Assembly (NCBI GenBank): GCA_002438505.1 | Contig: DJPI01000008.1 | Coordinates: 6,138-70,137, forward strand | Reading direction: 5' to 3' | Origin: Ruminococcaceae bacterium UBA6416 | GTDB taxonomy: Bacteria > Bacillota > Clostridia > Oscillospirales > Acutalibacteraceae | Length of the DNA stretch: 64,000 nt | Shown here: piece by piece, positions 38,649 through 46,541 of the stretch | Position numbering within the stretch: position 1 is the stretch's first letter | How the letters are laid out: each line of letters begins with the position of its first letter | Translations under genes and position numbers: made by a program | The notes under the pieces: model-generated | What the model was told of the DNA's origin: nothing | The model's input: only the letters and a program-made list of their open reading frames with translations | Databases searched by the model: none

Positions 38649-38774
38649 TTCGGCCTCTCCTTTTTGAATCTTCGTTTTCTGCGATATTGTATATTCCATA
38701 TTTTACTCCGCAAACGCAGCCTTTATTCCGCAGACATTTCGTGCGCTGCACCAAAACATTGTTTGCTCAGAGTC

Positions 38775-38803
38775 TTGCCTTTTGTCCGTCCTTAATATAT
38801 AAT
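38775..38803 (+). promoter_or_regulatory. Promoter of the LRR surface protein gene
   Basis: TTGCCT (38775-38780), a 17-nt spacer, and perfect TATAAT (38798-38803). The AAGGAGG RBS is at 38811-38817. Confidence 0.82.
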
Positions 38804-38825
38804 GAAAAAGAAGGAGGTATGTATT

Positions 38826-41648
38826 ATGAAGAAAACAAAAGAATTTTTAAAACCGTTAGTCTTTTTTCTTGCGCTCACACTTGTTTTTTCCGTGTTTTGC
38901 TTTTCCGCCGCAGCGGCTGAAAAGCGTTCCGGCGATTACGGCTACACCGTTTTGAAGAACGGCACGGTGCAGATTGTGAAGTATTACGGAAAAGCGGCGC
39001 AGCTCACCGTTCCGTCAAAGCTTGACGGGAAGACCGTTTCGGGCATTGGAAACAACGCCTTTGAGCTGAATGATAAGCTCACATCGGTCATCATTCCCTC
39101 ATCGGTAAAAAAAATCGGCGAGATGGCGTTTTATTACTGCGAAAACCTCAAGTCCGTGACCCTCCCAAAGGGCATCACCACGATTGAATATGCAACCTTT
39201 TCGGTCTGTCCGGCACTTTCAAAGATTAGTCTGCCCGCCGGACTGACAAGAATTGCCGAGCGCGCCTTTTACTGCGCCGGTTTGACAAAGGTCACTCTGC
39301 CAGACAGCGTTAAAACGATTGCCTCGGAAGCTTTTTCTTCCTGCCAGGAGCTGCTTGAGGTCGTTCTTCCGGAAAGTGCAACAGACCTTGGCGATTCTGC
39401 CTTCAGCAACTGCCAAAGCCTCAAAAAGGCAACTCTCCCCTCAAAGCTCAAAAAGATTCCGGATAATCTTTTCACTGATTGCCTTGAGCTTAATGAGGTC
39501 AACTTTCCCTCCGGCCTGACGGAGATAGGCTTTGGCGCGTTCTCTTCAACCGCAATCACAAAGGCTCCCCTTCCGAACACCGTTAAAGTGATTGGTGAGG
39601 AAGCGTTCAGCTGGACGCAGAAGCTCAAGTCAGTGAATCTCCCGGAAGGTCTGACGGAAATTCGCTCCAACACATTCAACGCAACAACGCTTGAAAGCGT
39701 CAAACTTCCGAGCACACTCAAAAAAATTGCAAACGGAGCCTTTTCCGGCTCCTCCATCAAAGAGCTGACCGTTCCAAAGGGCGTCACGGAAATTTGGCAG
39801 GAGGCTTTCAGCGGCTGCCGTGAGCTTGTCAAGGTTATTCTTCCGGACACCGTTACCATTCTCGGAGATAGCGTCTTTCAAAGCTGCGATGCGCTAACCG
39901 ATGTCCGCCTTTCTTCAAAGCTCAAGGAAATTCCAGACTTCGCATTCAGAGAATGCAGAACGCTCAAAAAAATCATGATTCCGAACAGCGTCACAAGAAT
40001 CGGCAACAATGCATTCAGTATGTGTCCTGTTCTTGAAGACGTAACCATACCCTCCAAGCTCAAAGAGCTTGGAGACACAGCGTTCTTCTGGTGTTTCAAA
40101 ATTTCAAAACTCACTTTGCCCGATACCGTTGAACGCGTTGGATATCTTGCCTTTTCAAACACGGCAATAGAAAAAATGAACTGCCCAAAGAGCCTCAAAA
40201 AATGCGGCTACAACCCGTTTTTGAACACTCCGTTTTCAAAAGCGCAGCCAAAGGGCGGAATCTATTGGGGCAAGTGGCTCATCGGATATGAGCTCTTCCC
40301 GGATATTTATGACTATGAGACCGACACATATAAAGAAACAAAGGTTTCAATCAAGGACGGCACGGTCGGAATTGCAAACCATACCTTTGCTCCCGTCTAC
40401 TCCGGGACTTATCCCTATGTCATCAGAAGCATCTCCATTCCGAACAGCGTGAAGTATATCGGTGACATGGCGTTCCACGGCGCAGAATTCACAGCGTTGA
40501 CAATTCCGGACAGCGTTACAGACATCGGCGATTACGCTTTTTCCGGCTGCTATAACCTCACGAAGCTTAAGCTTTCGGAGAACCTCAGGCTCATCAGAAA
40601 TAATGTTTTTGCAAACTGCACATCACTCAAAGCAATAAAGATTCCGGCGAGCGTTCAGGAGATTGAGGGCCTTGCCTTTTGGAACACCAAGGCGCTGAAC
40701 GACCAAAAAGGAAACAAGAGCGAATATATTGACAACTGGCTAATTTCCGTTAACGAGGCAAGCAATTATAAATACACCGTCAAAGACGGCGTTGTCGGCA
40801 TCGCGAACAACGCGGTTCACCCGCTTCTCTATGACGTTACCGTTCCAAAGAGCGTGAAGTATATTCCGCCGTACACCTTCGGCTTCAACTCTTCATCCGT
40901 TAAGCTCAGAGACGAGGACTTTGTTCTGCGCTGTGAAAGCGGTTCGGCCGCGCTTGAATACGCAAAAAAGAACGGCCTTCATTATGTTCTTTCCGGCTGC
41001 AAGCATGAGAGAATAAGCGGCTGGATAACCGACCAAAAAGCGAGCGTTTATGCCCCCGGAACAAAGCACAAAATCTGTCTTGACTGCAAAAAGACGGTCA
41101 AAAAGGGAGTGATTGCTCAGCTCAAATGCTCCGCGCCCGTTCTCATAAAGGCCGCGAACGTCTCCTCCGGCGTCAAAATCACATGGAAAAAGACCGCCGG
41201 TGCGGATTATTACGATGTCTACCGCAAAACCGCAAAGAGTTCATGGAAAAAGCTCTCAAGAACATCATCAACATCCTATACCGACAAAACGGCAAAAAGC
41301 GGAACAACTTATACCTACACCGTCCGCGCCGTTAACAACGCAGGCTCCTCCGCGTATAACAAAACCGGCGTTTCGGTGAAATTTCTTTCCGCACCGAAGC
41401 TCACAGCCAAAACCGCCGCAAAGAAAGTTAAGCTTTCATGGAAGAAAACCCCCGGTGCGGCCGGATATGTCATCCTGCGCAGAGAAAAAGGCGGAAGCTG
41501 GAAGGAGATTAAAACAATCAAAAAAGGAAAGACCGTTTCCTTCACCAATAAGAATGTCAAAAAAGGTGTGAAATACAGCTACCGCATCAAGGCATACAGC
41601 GGCAAAACCTTCAGCGCCGTTTCAGCCGTCTCTGTTAAAGCAAAGTAA
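38826..41648 (+). CDS. Secreted BspA-type leucine-rich-repeat protein with fibronectin III domains
   Basis: A 940-aa exported protein. ATG 38826 follows AAGGAGG by eight bases; an upstream in-frame Met lacks spacing. The signal peptide is about residues 1-32 (SVFCFSAAAA). About 18 LRR_5/BspA repeats of about 23 residues fill 60-720 (for example SVIIPSSVKKIGEMAFYYC, KAIKIPASVQEIEGLAFW). Two fibronectin III-like domains occupy about 765-940 (GVKITWKKTAGADYYDVYRK; KVKLSWKKTPGAAGYVILRR). No LPxTG or dockerin was seen; the basic FN3 domains may bind the wall or polysaccharide. BspA-like proteins are known adhesins; the ligand here is unknown. Confidence 0.93.
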   Translation: MKKTKEFLKPLVFFLALTLVFSVFCFSAAAAEKRSGDYGYTVLKNGTVQIVKYYGKAAQLTVPSKLDGKTVSGIGNNAFELNDKLTSVIIPSSVKKIGEMAFYYCENLKSVTLPKGITTIEYATFSVCPALSKISLPAGLTRIAERAFYCAGLTKVTLPDSVKTIASEAFSSCQELLEVVLPESATDLGDSAFSNCQSLKKATLPSKLKKIPDNLFTDCLELNEVNFPSGLTEIGFGAFSSTAITKAPLPNTVKVIGEEAFSWTQKLKSVNLPEGLTEIRSNTFNATTLESVKLPSTLKKIANGAFSGSSIKELTVPKGVTEIWQEAFSGCRELVKVILPDTVTILGDSVFQSCDALTDVRLSSKLKEIPDFAFRECRTLKKIMIPNSVTRIGNNAFSMCPVLEDVTIPSKLKELGDTAFFWCFKISKLTLPDTVERVGYLAFSNTAIEKMNCPKSLKKCGYNPFLNTPFSKAQPKGGIYWGKWLIGYELFPDIYDYETDTYKETKVSIKDGTVGIANHTFAPVYSGTYPYVIRSISIPNSVKYIGDMAFHGAEFTALTIPDSVTDIGDYAFSGCYNLTKLKLSENLRLIRNNVFANCTSLKAIKIPASVQEIEGLAFWNTKALNDQKGNKSEYIDNWLISVNEASNYKYTVKDGVVGIANNAVHPLLYDVTVPKSVKYIPPYTFGFNSSSVKLRDEDFVLRCESGSAALEYAKKNGLHYVLSGCKHERISGWITDQKASVYAPGTKHKICLDCKKTVKKGVIAQLKCSAPVLIKAANVSSGVKITWKKTAGADYYDVYRKTAKSSWKKLSRTSSTSYTDKTAKSGTTYTYTVRAVNNAGSSAYNKTGVSVKFLSAPKLTAKTAAKKVKLSWKKTPGAAGYVILRREKGGSWKEIKTIKKGKTVSFTNKNVKKGVKYSYRIKAYSGKTFSAVSAVSVKAK

Positions 41649-41670
41649 AAACAAAACCAACAAACAAAAT

Positions 41671-41712
41671 CAGCCGGAAAACCCGCAAAGGATTTTCCGG
41701 CTGTTGAATTTT
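41671..41712. terminator. Terminator between convergent genes
   Basis: Perfect 11-bp stem CAGCCGGAAAA/TTTTCCGGCTG (41671-41681 / 41693-41703), followed by TTGAATTTTTTC. Confidence 0.88.
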
Positions 41713-41721
41713 TTCTGCGCC

Positions 41722-42792
41722 TTACTGCGCTTTTGCAAGTTTGGTCTTGCCCTTGTTCAAAACGCCGATATAACTGTTTCCGCGGTTGACGTTGATGGTC
41801 TTTCCGTTGAGGTCGGTAACAACGATGTTTGAAATTTCACTCGGCTTTGTCCACTTGATTTTCCGAACGGTACCCATTGAAATGTAATATCCGGTTCCGC
41901 CCTTCCAGTCCATTTGAACAAGCGGTCCGCCGTCATAAAGAGAAACATCGGTTTCAAGGGCAAAAACATTTTTATAGGCGAGCTGCTTTTCGGCCTTTGA
42001 GTCCATCTGGTCTTTGCCGTTGTGCTTTTTGAGATACACCTTTTTCTTTGCGTCATAGGTGAAGGTGCTGTAATAAGAATTTGAAAAGTTGAGCGTGAGC
42101 TTTTCGCATTTTTCGGAGCTGACCTTCTTCGGAGCAACAAAGTTGAAGATATATGTGTCCTTGCCGGTCTTATACGCCGTGCGGATTTTATATTTTTTGA
42201 AAAGCTGTGGAATTTTTGTTCCGTCAACATAGGCGGTATGCTCGCGGCTGTATCTTCCGAGTCTGTCCGGATCTCTTCCGAAAACAAGCTCGTCATAATT
42301 CTGTGCGCCGTCAAAATAATCAATTTTGAGCCTGTCAAGCGTTTTTTGGCCGAGGGTTTTGTTGCAGCCGAAACAGAAGTAAACCGCGTCAAGTCCATAG
42401 GCAAAAATCGGGAAATAATAGCGGCAGCTTCTGACGGAGCAGACCTTCGGAACCTTTGTGTAATCGGCAAAAACGGCCATCATTCTTGTTATTCCGCCCT
42501 CAACAAGGCATTCAAACATCAAATCGGCCTTATAAATTCCGTACTGCGGAAGCGACTGAGTAATGTTGTTGATCATTATTGCAACAGGACGGGTGTTCTG
42601 CGCTTTTTTTGAAAGGTTGTCAAGTCCCGTCAGCCGGTTGAGCTGAACAACAGCCGGCTTTGTTGTTGGCGGCGCGGTTGTTATTGCGGCGGTTGTTGTT
42701 TCCTCAAGCTTTTTTGAGCCGCAGGCCGCGGAAGAAAAAATAAGAAGCAGCGCAAGCAAAGCGACTGCCGAACGTCTGATGATGCTTTTCAT
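41722..42792 (-). CDS. DUF3048-family lipoprotein (YerB-like)
   Basis: A 356-aa predicted lipoprotein. The signal peptide has lipobox SAAC (Cys24), then a Thr/Pro-rich linker. The DUF3048 N-terminal domain starts LNRLTGLDNL and continues RPVAIMINNITQSLPQYGI, GGITRMMAVF and KVCSVRSCRYYF. The C-terminal domain ends NVNRGNSYIGVL. YerB-like proteins are envelope lipoproteins of unknown biochemical role. AAGAGGTAATT precedes the ATG. It is monocistronic. Confidence 0.92.
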   Translation of the reverse strand: MKSIIRRSAVALLALLLIFSSAACGSKKLEETTTAAITTAPPTTKPAVVQLNRLTGLDNLSKKAQNTRPVAIMINNITQSLPQYGIYKADLMFECLVEGGITRMMAVFADYTKVPKVCSVRSCRYYFPIFAYGLDAVYFCFGCNKTLGQKTLDRLKIDYFDGAQNYDELVFGRDPDRLGRYSREHTAYVDGTKIPQLFKKYKIRTAYKTGKDTYIFNFVAPKKVSSEKCEKLTLNFSNSYYSTFTYDAKKKVYLKKHNGKDQMDSKAEKQLAYKNVFALETDVSLYDGGPLVQMDWKGGTGYYISMGTVRKIKWTKPSEISNIVVTDLNGKTINVNRGNSYIGVLNKGKTKLAKAQ

Positions 42793-43046
42793 TTGAATTA
42801 CCTCTTGGCTTTGTCTGCCGCAATGGTGAACGGCAAACGGATTTCGGCGTCAAAGCATTCTTTGACTTTTGCAACCGATGATTGAATTGAAAAAACAAAC
42901 GCTTTCAAGATTATACTTCTCAATTAATCATTGGCTACTTAATTTAGTATACCAATTTTTCACCCTTTTTTCAACAATTACCGCCATTTTACCCCGCCAA
43001 AAATCAAGGTCAGAAATTGTATACTTTTTCACGCTTTCAAAAGCGC

Positions 43047-43073
43047 AAAAAGCTCCGCGCTTTCACGCGGAGC
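43047..43073 (-). terminator. Terminator of the 35-aa micropeptide gene
   Basis: Perfect stem GCTCCGCG/CGCGGAGC (43052-43059 / 43066-43073), followed on the minus strand by TTTTTGCGC. Confidence 0.88.
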
Positions 43074-43089
43074 AGTGAGAAAAATCAAA

Positions 43090-43197
43090 TTACTTTTGAC
43101 CAATCTTTTCAAAGAGCTTTTTGAAAAGGCCTGCAAGCTTCTGAAGAAGATAAGTAATGTCCTGCCAATACATGAGCGGTGTGAATTCAAATTTCAT
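43090..43197 (-). CDS. 35-aa amphipathic micropeptide
   Basis: A complete miniature gene with consensus promoter TTGACA-n17-TATAAT (43228-43256), RBS AAGGAGG, ATG 43197, 35 codons, stop and terminator. The peptide starts MKFEFTPLMYWQDI, and residues 14-32 form a regular amphipathic helix (LLQKLAGLFKKLFEKI), ending GQK. Net charge is positive. It has no signal peptide or Cys. The spacing of hydrophobic residues resembles the 33-aa peptide at 33.4 kb. No known family was recognised; it could be membrane-active, a signalling peptide or a small regulator. Confidence 0.8.
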   Translation of the reverse strand: MKFEFTPLMYWQDITYLLQKLAGLFKKLFEKIGQK

Positions 43198-43227
43198 AGC
43201 TTCGTCCTCCTTAATAATTATGACTAA

Positions 43228-43256
43228 ATTATACACTCGGATTTTAAGAATGTCAA
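43228..43256 (-). promoter_or_regulatory. Consensus promoter of the 35-aa micropeptide gene
   Basis: Minus-strand TTGACA (43251-43256), a 17-nt spacer, and TATAAT (43228-43233): both hexamers perfect. Strong expression is expected. Confidence 0.9.
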
Positions 43257-43348
43257 CAGTCTGTGAATGAATAGGCAAAAATCCGTTTAAACACCTACTC
43301 ATTAACCGAGAGCCGAAAATTGTGATTATCAATTATTCGGCATATAAT

Positions 43349-43939
43349 TTAAAGATAGCGCAAAACGGCAACAACCTTGCCGAGGATTGAAACCTCGTCA
43401 ACAATAATCGGGTCAAAAAGCTCATTCTCCGGCTGAAGGCGGAAGTGGCCGTTCTCCTTATAAAAGGTTTTGACCGTTGCCTCGTCATCAATGAGGGCAA
43501 CAACCATGTCTCCGTTTTCCGCAACCGGGGTGCGTTCCGCAAAAATAATGTCTCCGTCAAGGATACCTGCGCCGAGCATACTTTCTCCGCGGACATGGAG
43601 GGCAAAAAGCGGTTTGTCTTTTGAAACATAGCCGGAATAAGGAAGATAGCTCTCAACCTGTTCAACGGCAAGAATCGGCATACCGGCGGTTACAACACCG
43701 AGCAGCGGAACATGGTGAACATTTTCCGCCTGACCAACAATGCGGATCGAGCGCTTGAGCATCGGGTCGCGCATAATATAGCCTTTTTCCTCAAGGGCGT
43801 CAAGGTTCGCCTGAACGGAAGAAGTTGAGCGCAGACCAACAGCCTGACAAATTTCCCTGACTGAGGGCGGAACGCCGTCACCGGCGCGCTCTTTGAGATA
43901 TTCAAGAATCCGATATTGATTTTCGCTGAGCGGTTTCAT
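43349..43939 (-). CDS. lexA: LexA repressor
   Basis: A 196-aa SOS repressor. Winged-helix domain at residues 1-65 (MKPLSENQYRILEYL, PPSVREICQAVGLRSTSSV). Cleavage site in LLGVVTAGMPIL (Ala-Gly, about 85). Catalytic Ser in HVRGESMLGAGILDGD (about 118) and Lys in VALIDDEATVKTFY (about 155). ATG 43939 follows AAGGAG by nine bases; the upstream extension has no RBS. It is preceded by a LexA-like box over its -35, so it is autoregulated. Confidence 0.96.
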   Translation of the reverse strand: MKPLSENQYRILEYLKERAGDGVPPSVREICQAVGLRSTSSVQANLDALEEKGYIMRDPMLKRSIRIVGQAENVHHVPLLGVVTAGMPILAVEQVESYLPYSGYVSKDKPLFALHVRGESMLGAGILDGDIIFAERTPVAENGDMVVALIDDEATVKTFYKENGHFRLQPENELFDPIIVDEVSILGKVVAVLRYL

Positions 43940-44011
43940 AAAGCATCGCTCCTTCATATAAATTATTAGTAACTTCCGAATCATAGTGAACAAATGATCG
44001 GTTGCAATGAG

Positions 44012-44051
44012 ATTATAACACATCTTTTTCAAAAATGCAAACATTTGTTTG
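44012..44051 (-). promoter_or_regulatory. lexA promoter with LexA-like box
   Basis: Minus-strand -10 TATAAT (44012-44017), a 17-nt spacer, and -35 TTGCAT. The dyad CAAAC-ATTT-GTTTG (44038-44051) overlaps the -35 and resembles the Gram-positive LexA consensus CGAAC-n4-GTTCG, with A for G in each half. Confidence 0.7.
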
Positions 44052-44188
44052 GTGTTTTTCAAAAAAATTTTTTGAGCTTTCTTTTTTTGCCGCAGAAAGG
44101 AATAATCGCCGCTTCAAGCGTGCAGAATATTTTCAGTACCGCCGAGATAATCGGCGAATACAAAATTTTTGGAACGGCGGTTTGAAAA

Positions 44189-44935
44189 ATGAAAAACAGC
44201 AGCAATTCCGGAAAAGGCTTCTTCTTTTCCAAAAACGGTTTTTACATTACGGCGGTTATCGGCATCCTCGCCGTTATTGCAGCGGCGGTCACGCTGAAAA
44301 TTTCAACGGGCAAAATCAAGCGCGGCCTTGCGGACGTTGCGTCCAACACCGCCCCCTCGTTCAGCAAGGTTGAAAACAGCGCAAAAAACATTCCCGATCC
44401 GCGCGAGCTTTCGGAGCCGGAAAGTGAGCCTGAAACAACCGAAAAGAAAACCGAAAAAGTCACCGAGACTCAAAAGCCGAGCGAAACGACCGAGCCGCAG
44501 ACACAGCGCGCAGCCAAAATTGAAAACACAGCCTATAAGCTTCCGATAGGTACCGACATTCAAAAAGATTTTTCACCCGATACGCCCGTTTTCAGCAAAA
44601 CAATGGGCGATTACCGCACACACACCGGCGTTGATTTTGAGGGTACGGAAGGCGCGGAGGTCTGCGCGGTTGGAAACGGCGTTGTCACACGCGTCCTTGC
44701 CGACACAATGTGGGGCTATGTTGTTGAAATTGATCACGGGGATTTCACAGCAAGATATGCCGGACTCGACCAGAGCACCGCCGCCGGAATAGGCGACACG
44801 GTTGAGCTCGGCCAGAAAATCGGCAATCTTTCCGCAATTCCCGTTGAAAAAGAGGACGGCGCACACCTGCATTTTGAGATTATTAAAGACAAAAAAGCGG
44901 TTGATCCGTTTGAAGCGCTCGGAATTTCAAGGTGA
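44189..44935 (+). CDS. M23 metallopeptidase, SpoIIQ-like
   Basis: A 248-aa bitopic membrane protein. The membrane helix is residues about 18-38 (YITAVIGILAVIAAAVTL). A Glu/Thr/Pro-rich linker spans about 65-110. The M23 domain from about 120 has the metal ligands intact: HTGVDFEG and HLHFEII. Size and layout match SpoIIQ of Clostridia, the forespore membrane protein that pairs with SpoIIIAH during engulfment and there keeps an active zinc site. The RBS is weak. Assignment to SpoIIQ rather than another M23 hydrolase is inference. Confidence 0.8.
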   Translation: MKNSSNSGKGFFFSKNGFYITAVIGILAVIAAAVTLKISTGKIKRGLADVASNTAPSFSKVENSAKNIPDPRELSEPESEPETTEKKTEKVTETQKPSETTEPQTQRAAKIENTAYKLPIGTDIQKDFSPDTPVFSKTMGDYRTHTGVDFEGTEGAEVCAVGNGVVTRVLADTMWGYVVEIDHGDFTARYAGLDQSTAAGIGDTVELGQKIGNLSAIPVEKEDGAHLHFEIIKDKKAVDPFEALGISR

Positions 44936-44978
44936 ACCTGCCCCCGTGAAGCACGAATCGTTTAGGGGCATAAGTCAA

Positions 44979-45011
44979 AAGGGAGCTGTTGCATCAAGCG
45001 GCAGCTCCCTT
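44979..45011. terminator. Bidirectional terminator
   Basis: Perfect 10-bp stem AAGGGAGCTG/CAGCTCCCTT between the convergent M23 and proS genes, with T residues on the minus side. Confidence 0.85.
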
Positions 45012-45026
45012 AAATTACTTGTGAAA

Positions 45027-46469
45027 TTAATATGCCTTGCCCCAATAAACCATATACTTAGCCTTCTTTCCGCAGCAGACGCAGGTGTCCGAAAGCTGTT
45101 CCTGCTCAAAGGGGATGCAGCGCGAGCCGACCCCGGTAACTTCCTTAACCTTGTCCTCGCAGGCCTCATCACCGCACCACATTGCTTTAACAAAGCCGTC
45201 TCCCTTTTCTTCAAGGGTTTTTGTGATTTCTTCAAGCGAGGTGCAGGCATAGGTTCTTCTCTCGCGGTTTTCAAGCGCGGCTTTATAGAGCGCGTCATGA
45301 ACCTCTTTAAGCTTTTCGCCGACTGCGTGCTCAAGTTCATCAAGCGAAACAACGGTCTTTTCCCTGTTGTGGCGCGTAACAAGAACGCACTGGTTGTTTT
45401 CAATGTCGCGCGGTCCAAGCTCAATGCGAACGGGAACGCCCTTCATTTCATATTCAGAATATTTCCAACCGGGGCTGTTGTCACTGTCATCAAGCTTAAC
45501 TCTGATGTGTGAGGCTTTGAGTCTTGCGGCAAGCTCTCCCGCCTTTTCAAGAACACCTTCCTTGTGCTGTGCAACGGGAATGACAACGGCCTGAATGGGA
45601 GCCACCGCCGGAGGAAGAACAAGCCCGTTGTTGTCGCCGTGGGTCATGATGATTGCGCCAATCATTCTTGTTGTCATGCCCCAGGAAGTCTGGTGCGGAT
45701 ATTCAAGCTTGTTTTCACGACTCTGATACTGGATGCCGAACGCTTTCGCAAAACCGTCGCCGAAATAATGCGAGGTTCCGGCCTGAAGAGCCTTTCCGTC
45801 ATGCATGAGCGCTTCAATGGCATAGGTTGAAACTGCACCGGCGAACTTGTCGCTTTCCGTCTTCTTGCCCTTAACAACGGGAATTGCAAGATATTTTTCG
45901 CAGAAGTTGGCATAAACATTGAGCATTCTTTCCGTTTCCTCAATGGCCTCCTCTGCGGTTGCGTGGATGGTATGACCCTCCTGCCAGAGGAACTCGCGGC
46001 TTCTGAGGAACGGACGGGTGGTTTTTTCCCAGCGGACAACGCTGACCCACTGGTTATAAAGTTTCGGCAGGTCGCGGTATGAATGAACAATGTTTGCGTA
46101 ATGCTCACAAAACAGCGTTTCCGAGGTCGGACGGACGCAAAGCCTTTCCTCAAGCTTTTCGCTGCCGCCGTGAGTGACCCAGGCAACCTCCGGAGCAAAG
46201 CCTTCAACGTGGTCTTTTTCCTTTTGAAGGAGGCTTTCCGGAATGAACATCGGCATATTGACGTTCTCGTGACCGGTATCCTTGAACATTCCGTCAAGGA
46301 TGCGCTGAATGTTCTCCCAAATTGCATAGCCGTAAGGGCGGATAACCATGCAGCCCTTTACGCTCGTATATTCAATAAGCTCCGCCTTTTTAACGATATC
46401 GGTATACCATTTGGCAAAGTCCTCTTCCATTGAGGTGATGTCCTCAACCATTTTTTTCTGCTGTGCCAT
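45027..46469 (-). CDS. proS: Prolyl-tRNA synthetase (archaeal/eukaryal-like short type)
   Basis: A 480-aa class II aminoacyl-tRNA synthetase that charges tRNA-Pro. Motif 2 is in VVRWEKTTRPFLRSREFLWQ and motif 3 in GDNNGLVLPPAVAPIQ. RPTSETLF and GTSHYFGDGFAKAFG are typical of the ProS3 type, which lacks the bacterial editing insertion. The C-terminal zinc-binding domain has CGDEAC and CVCCGKKAKYMVYWGKAY. It lies 72 nt after ileS on the same strand, and the two may be cotranscribed through a GC hairpin (46501-46527). Confidence 0.97.
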   Translation of the reverse strand: MAQQKKMVEDITSMEEDFAKWYTDIVKKAELIEYTSVKGCMVIRPYGYAIWENIQRILDGMFKDTGHENVNMPMFIPESLLQKEKDHVEGFAPEVAWVTHGGSEKLEERLCVRPTSETLFCEHYANIVHSYRDLPKLYNQWVSVVRWEKTTRPFLRSREFLWQEGHTIHATAEEAIEETERMLNVYANFCEKYLAIPVVKGKKTESDKFAGAVSTYAIEALMHDGKALQAGTSHYFGDGFAKAFGIQYQSRENKLEYPHQTSWGMTTRMIGAIIMTHGDNNGLVLPPAVAPIQAVVIPVAQHKEGVLEKAGELAARLKASHIRVKLDDSDNSPGWKYSEYEMKGVPVRIELGPRDIENNQCVLVTRHNREKTVVSLDELEHAVGEKLKEVHDALYKAALENRERRTYACTSLEEITKTLEEKGDGFVKAMWCGDEACEDKVKEVTGVGSRCIPFEQEQLSDTCVCCGKKAKYMVYWGKAY

Positions 46470-46541
46470 CGGTGCAGATCCTTTCTATAATTACATTGTT
46501 GGGGGCTGCCCCTCGGGAGCAGTCCCCTTTTTCAAATTTTT

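Noticed and set aside
46501..46527. Terminator between ileS and proS
   Set aside because: The GC hairpin has no T-run in the minus-strand direction needed to end ileS, so it was not called a terminator.
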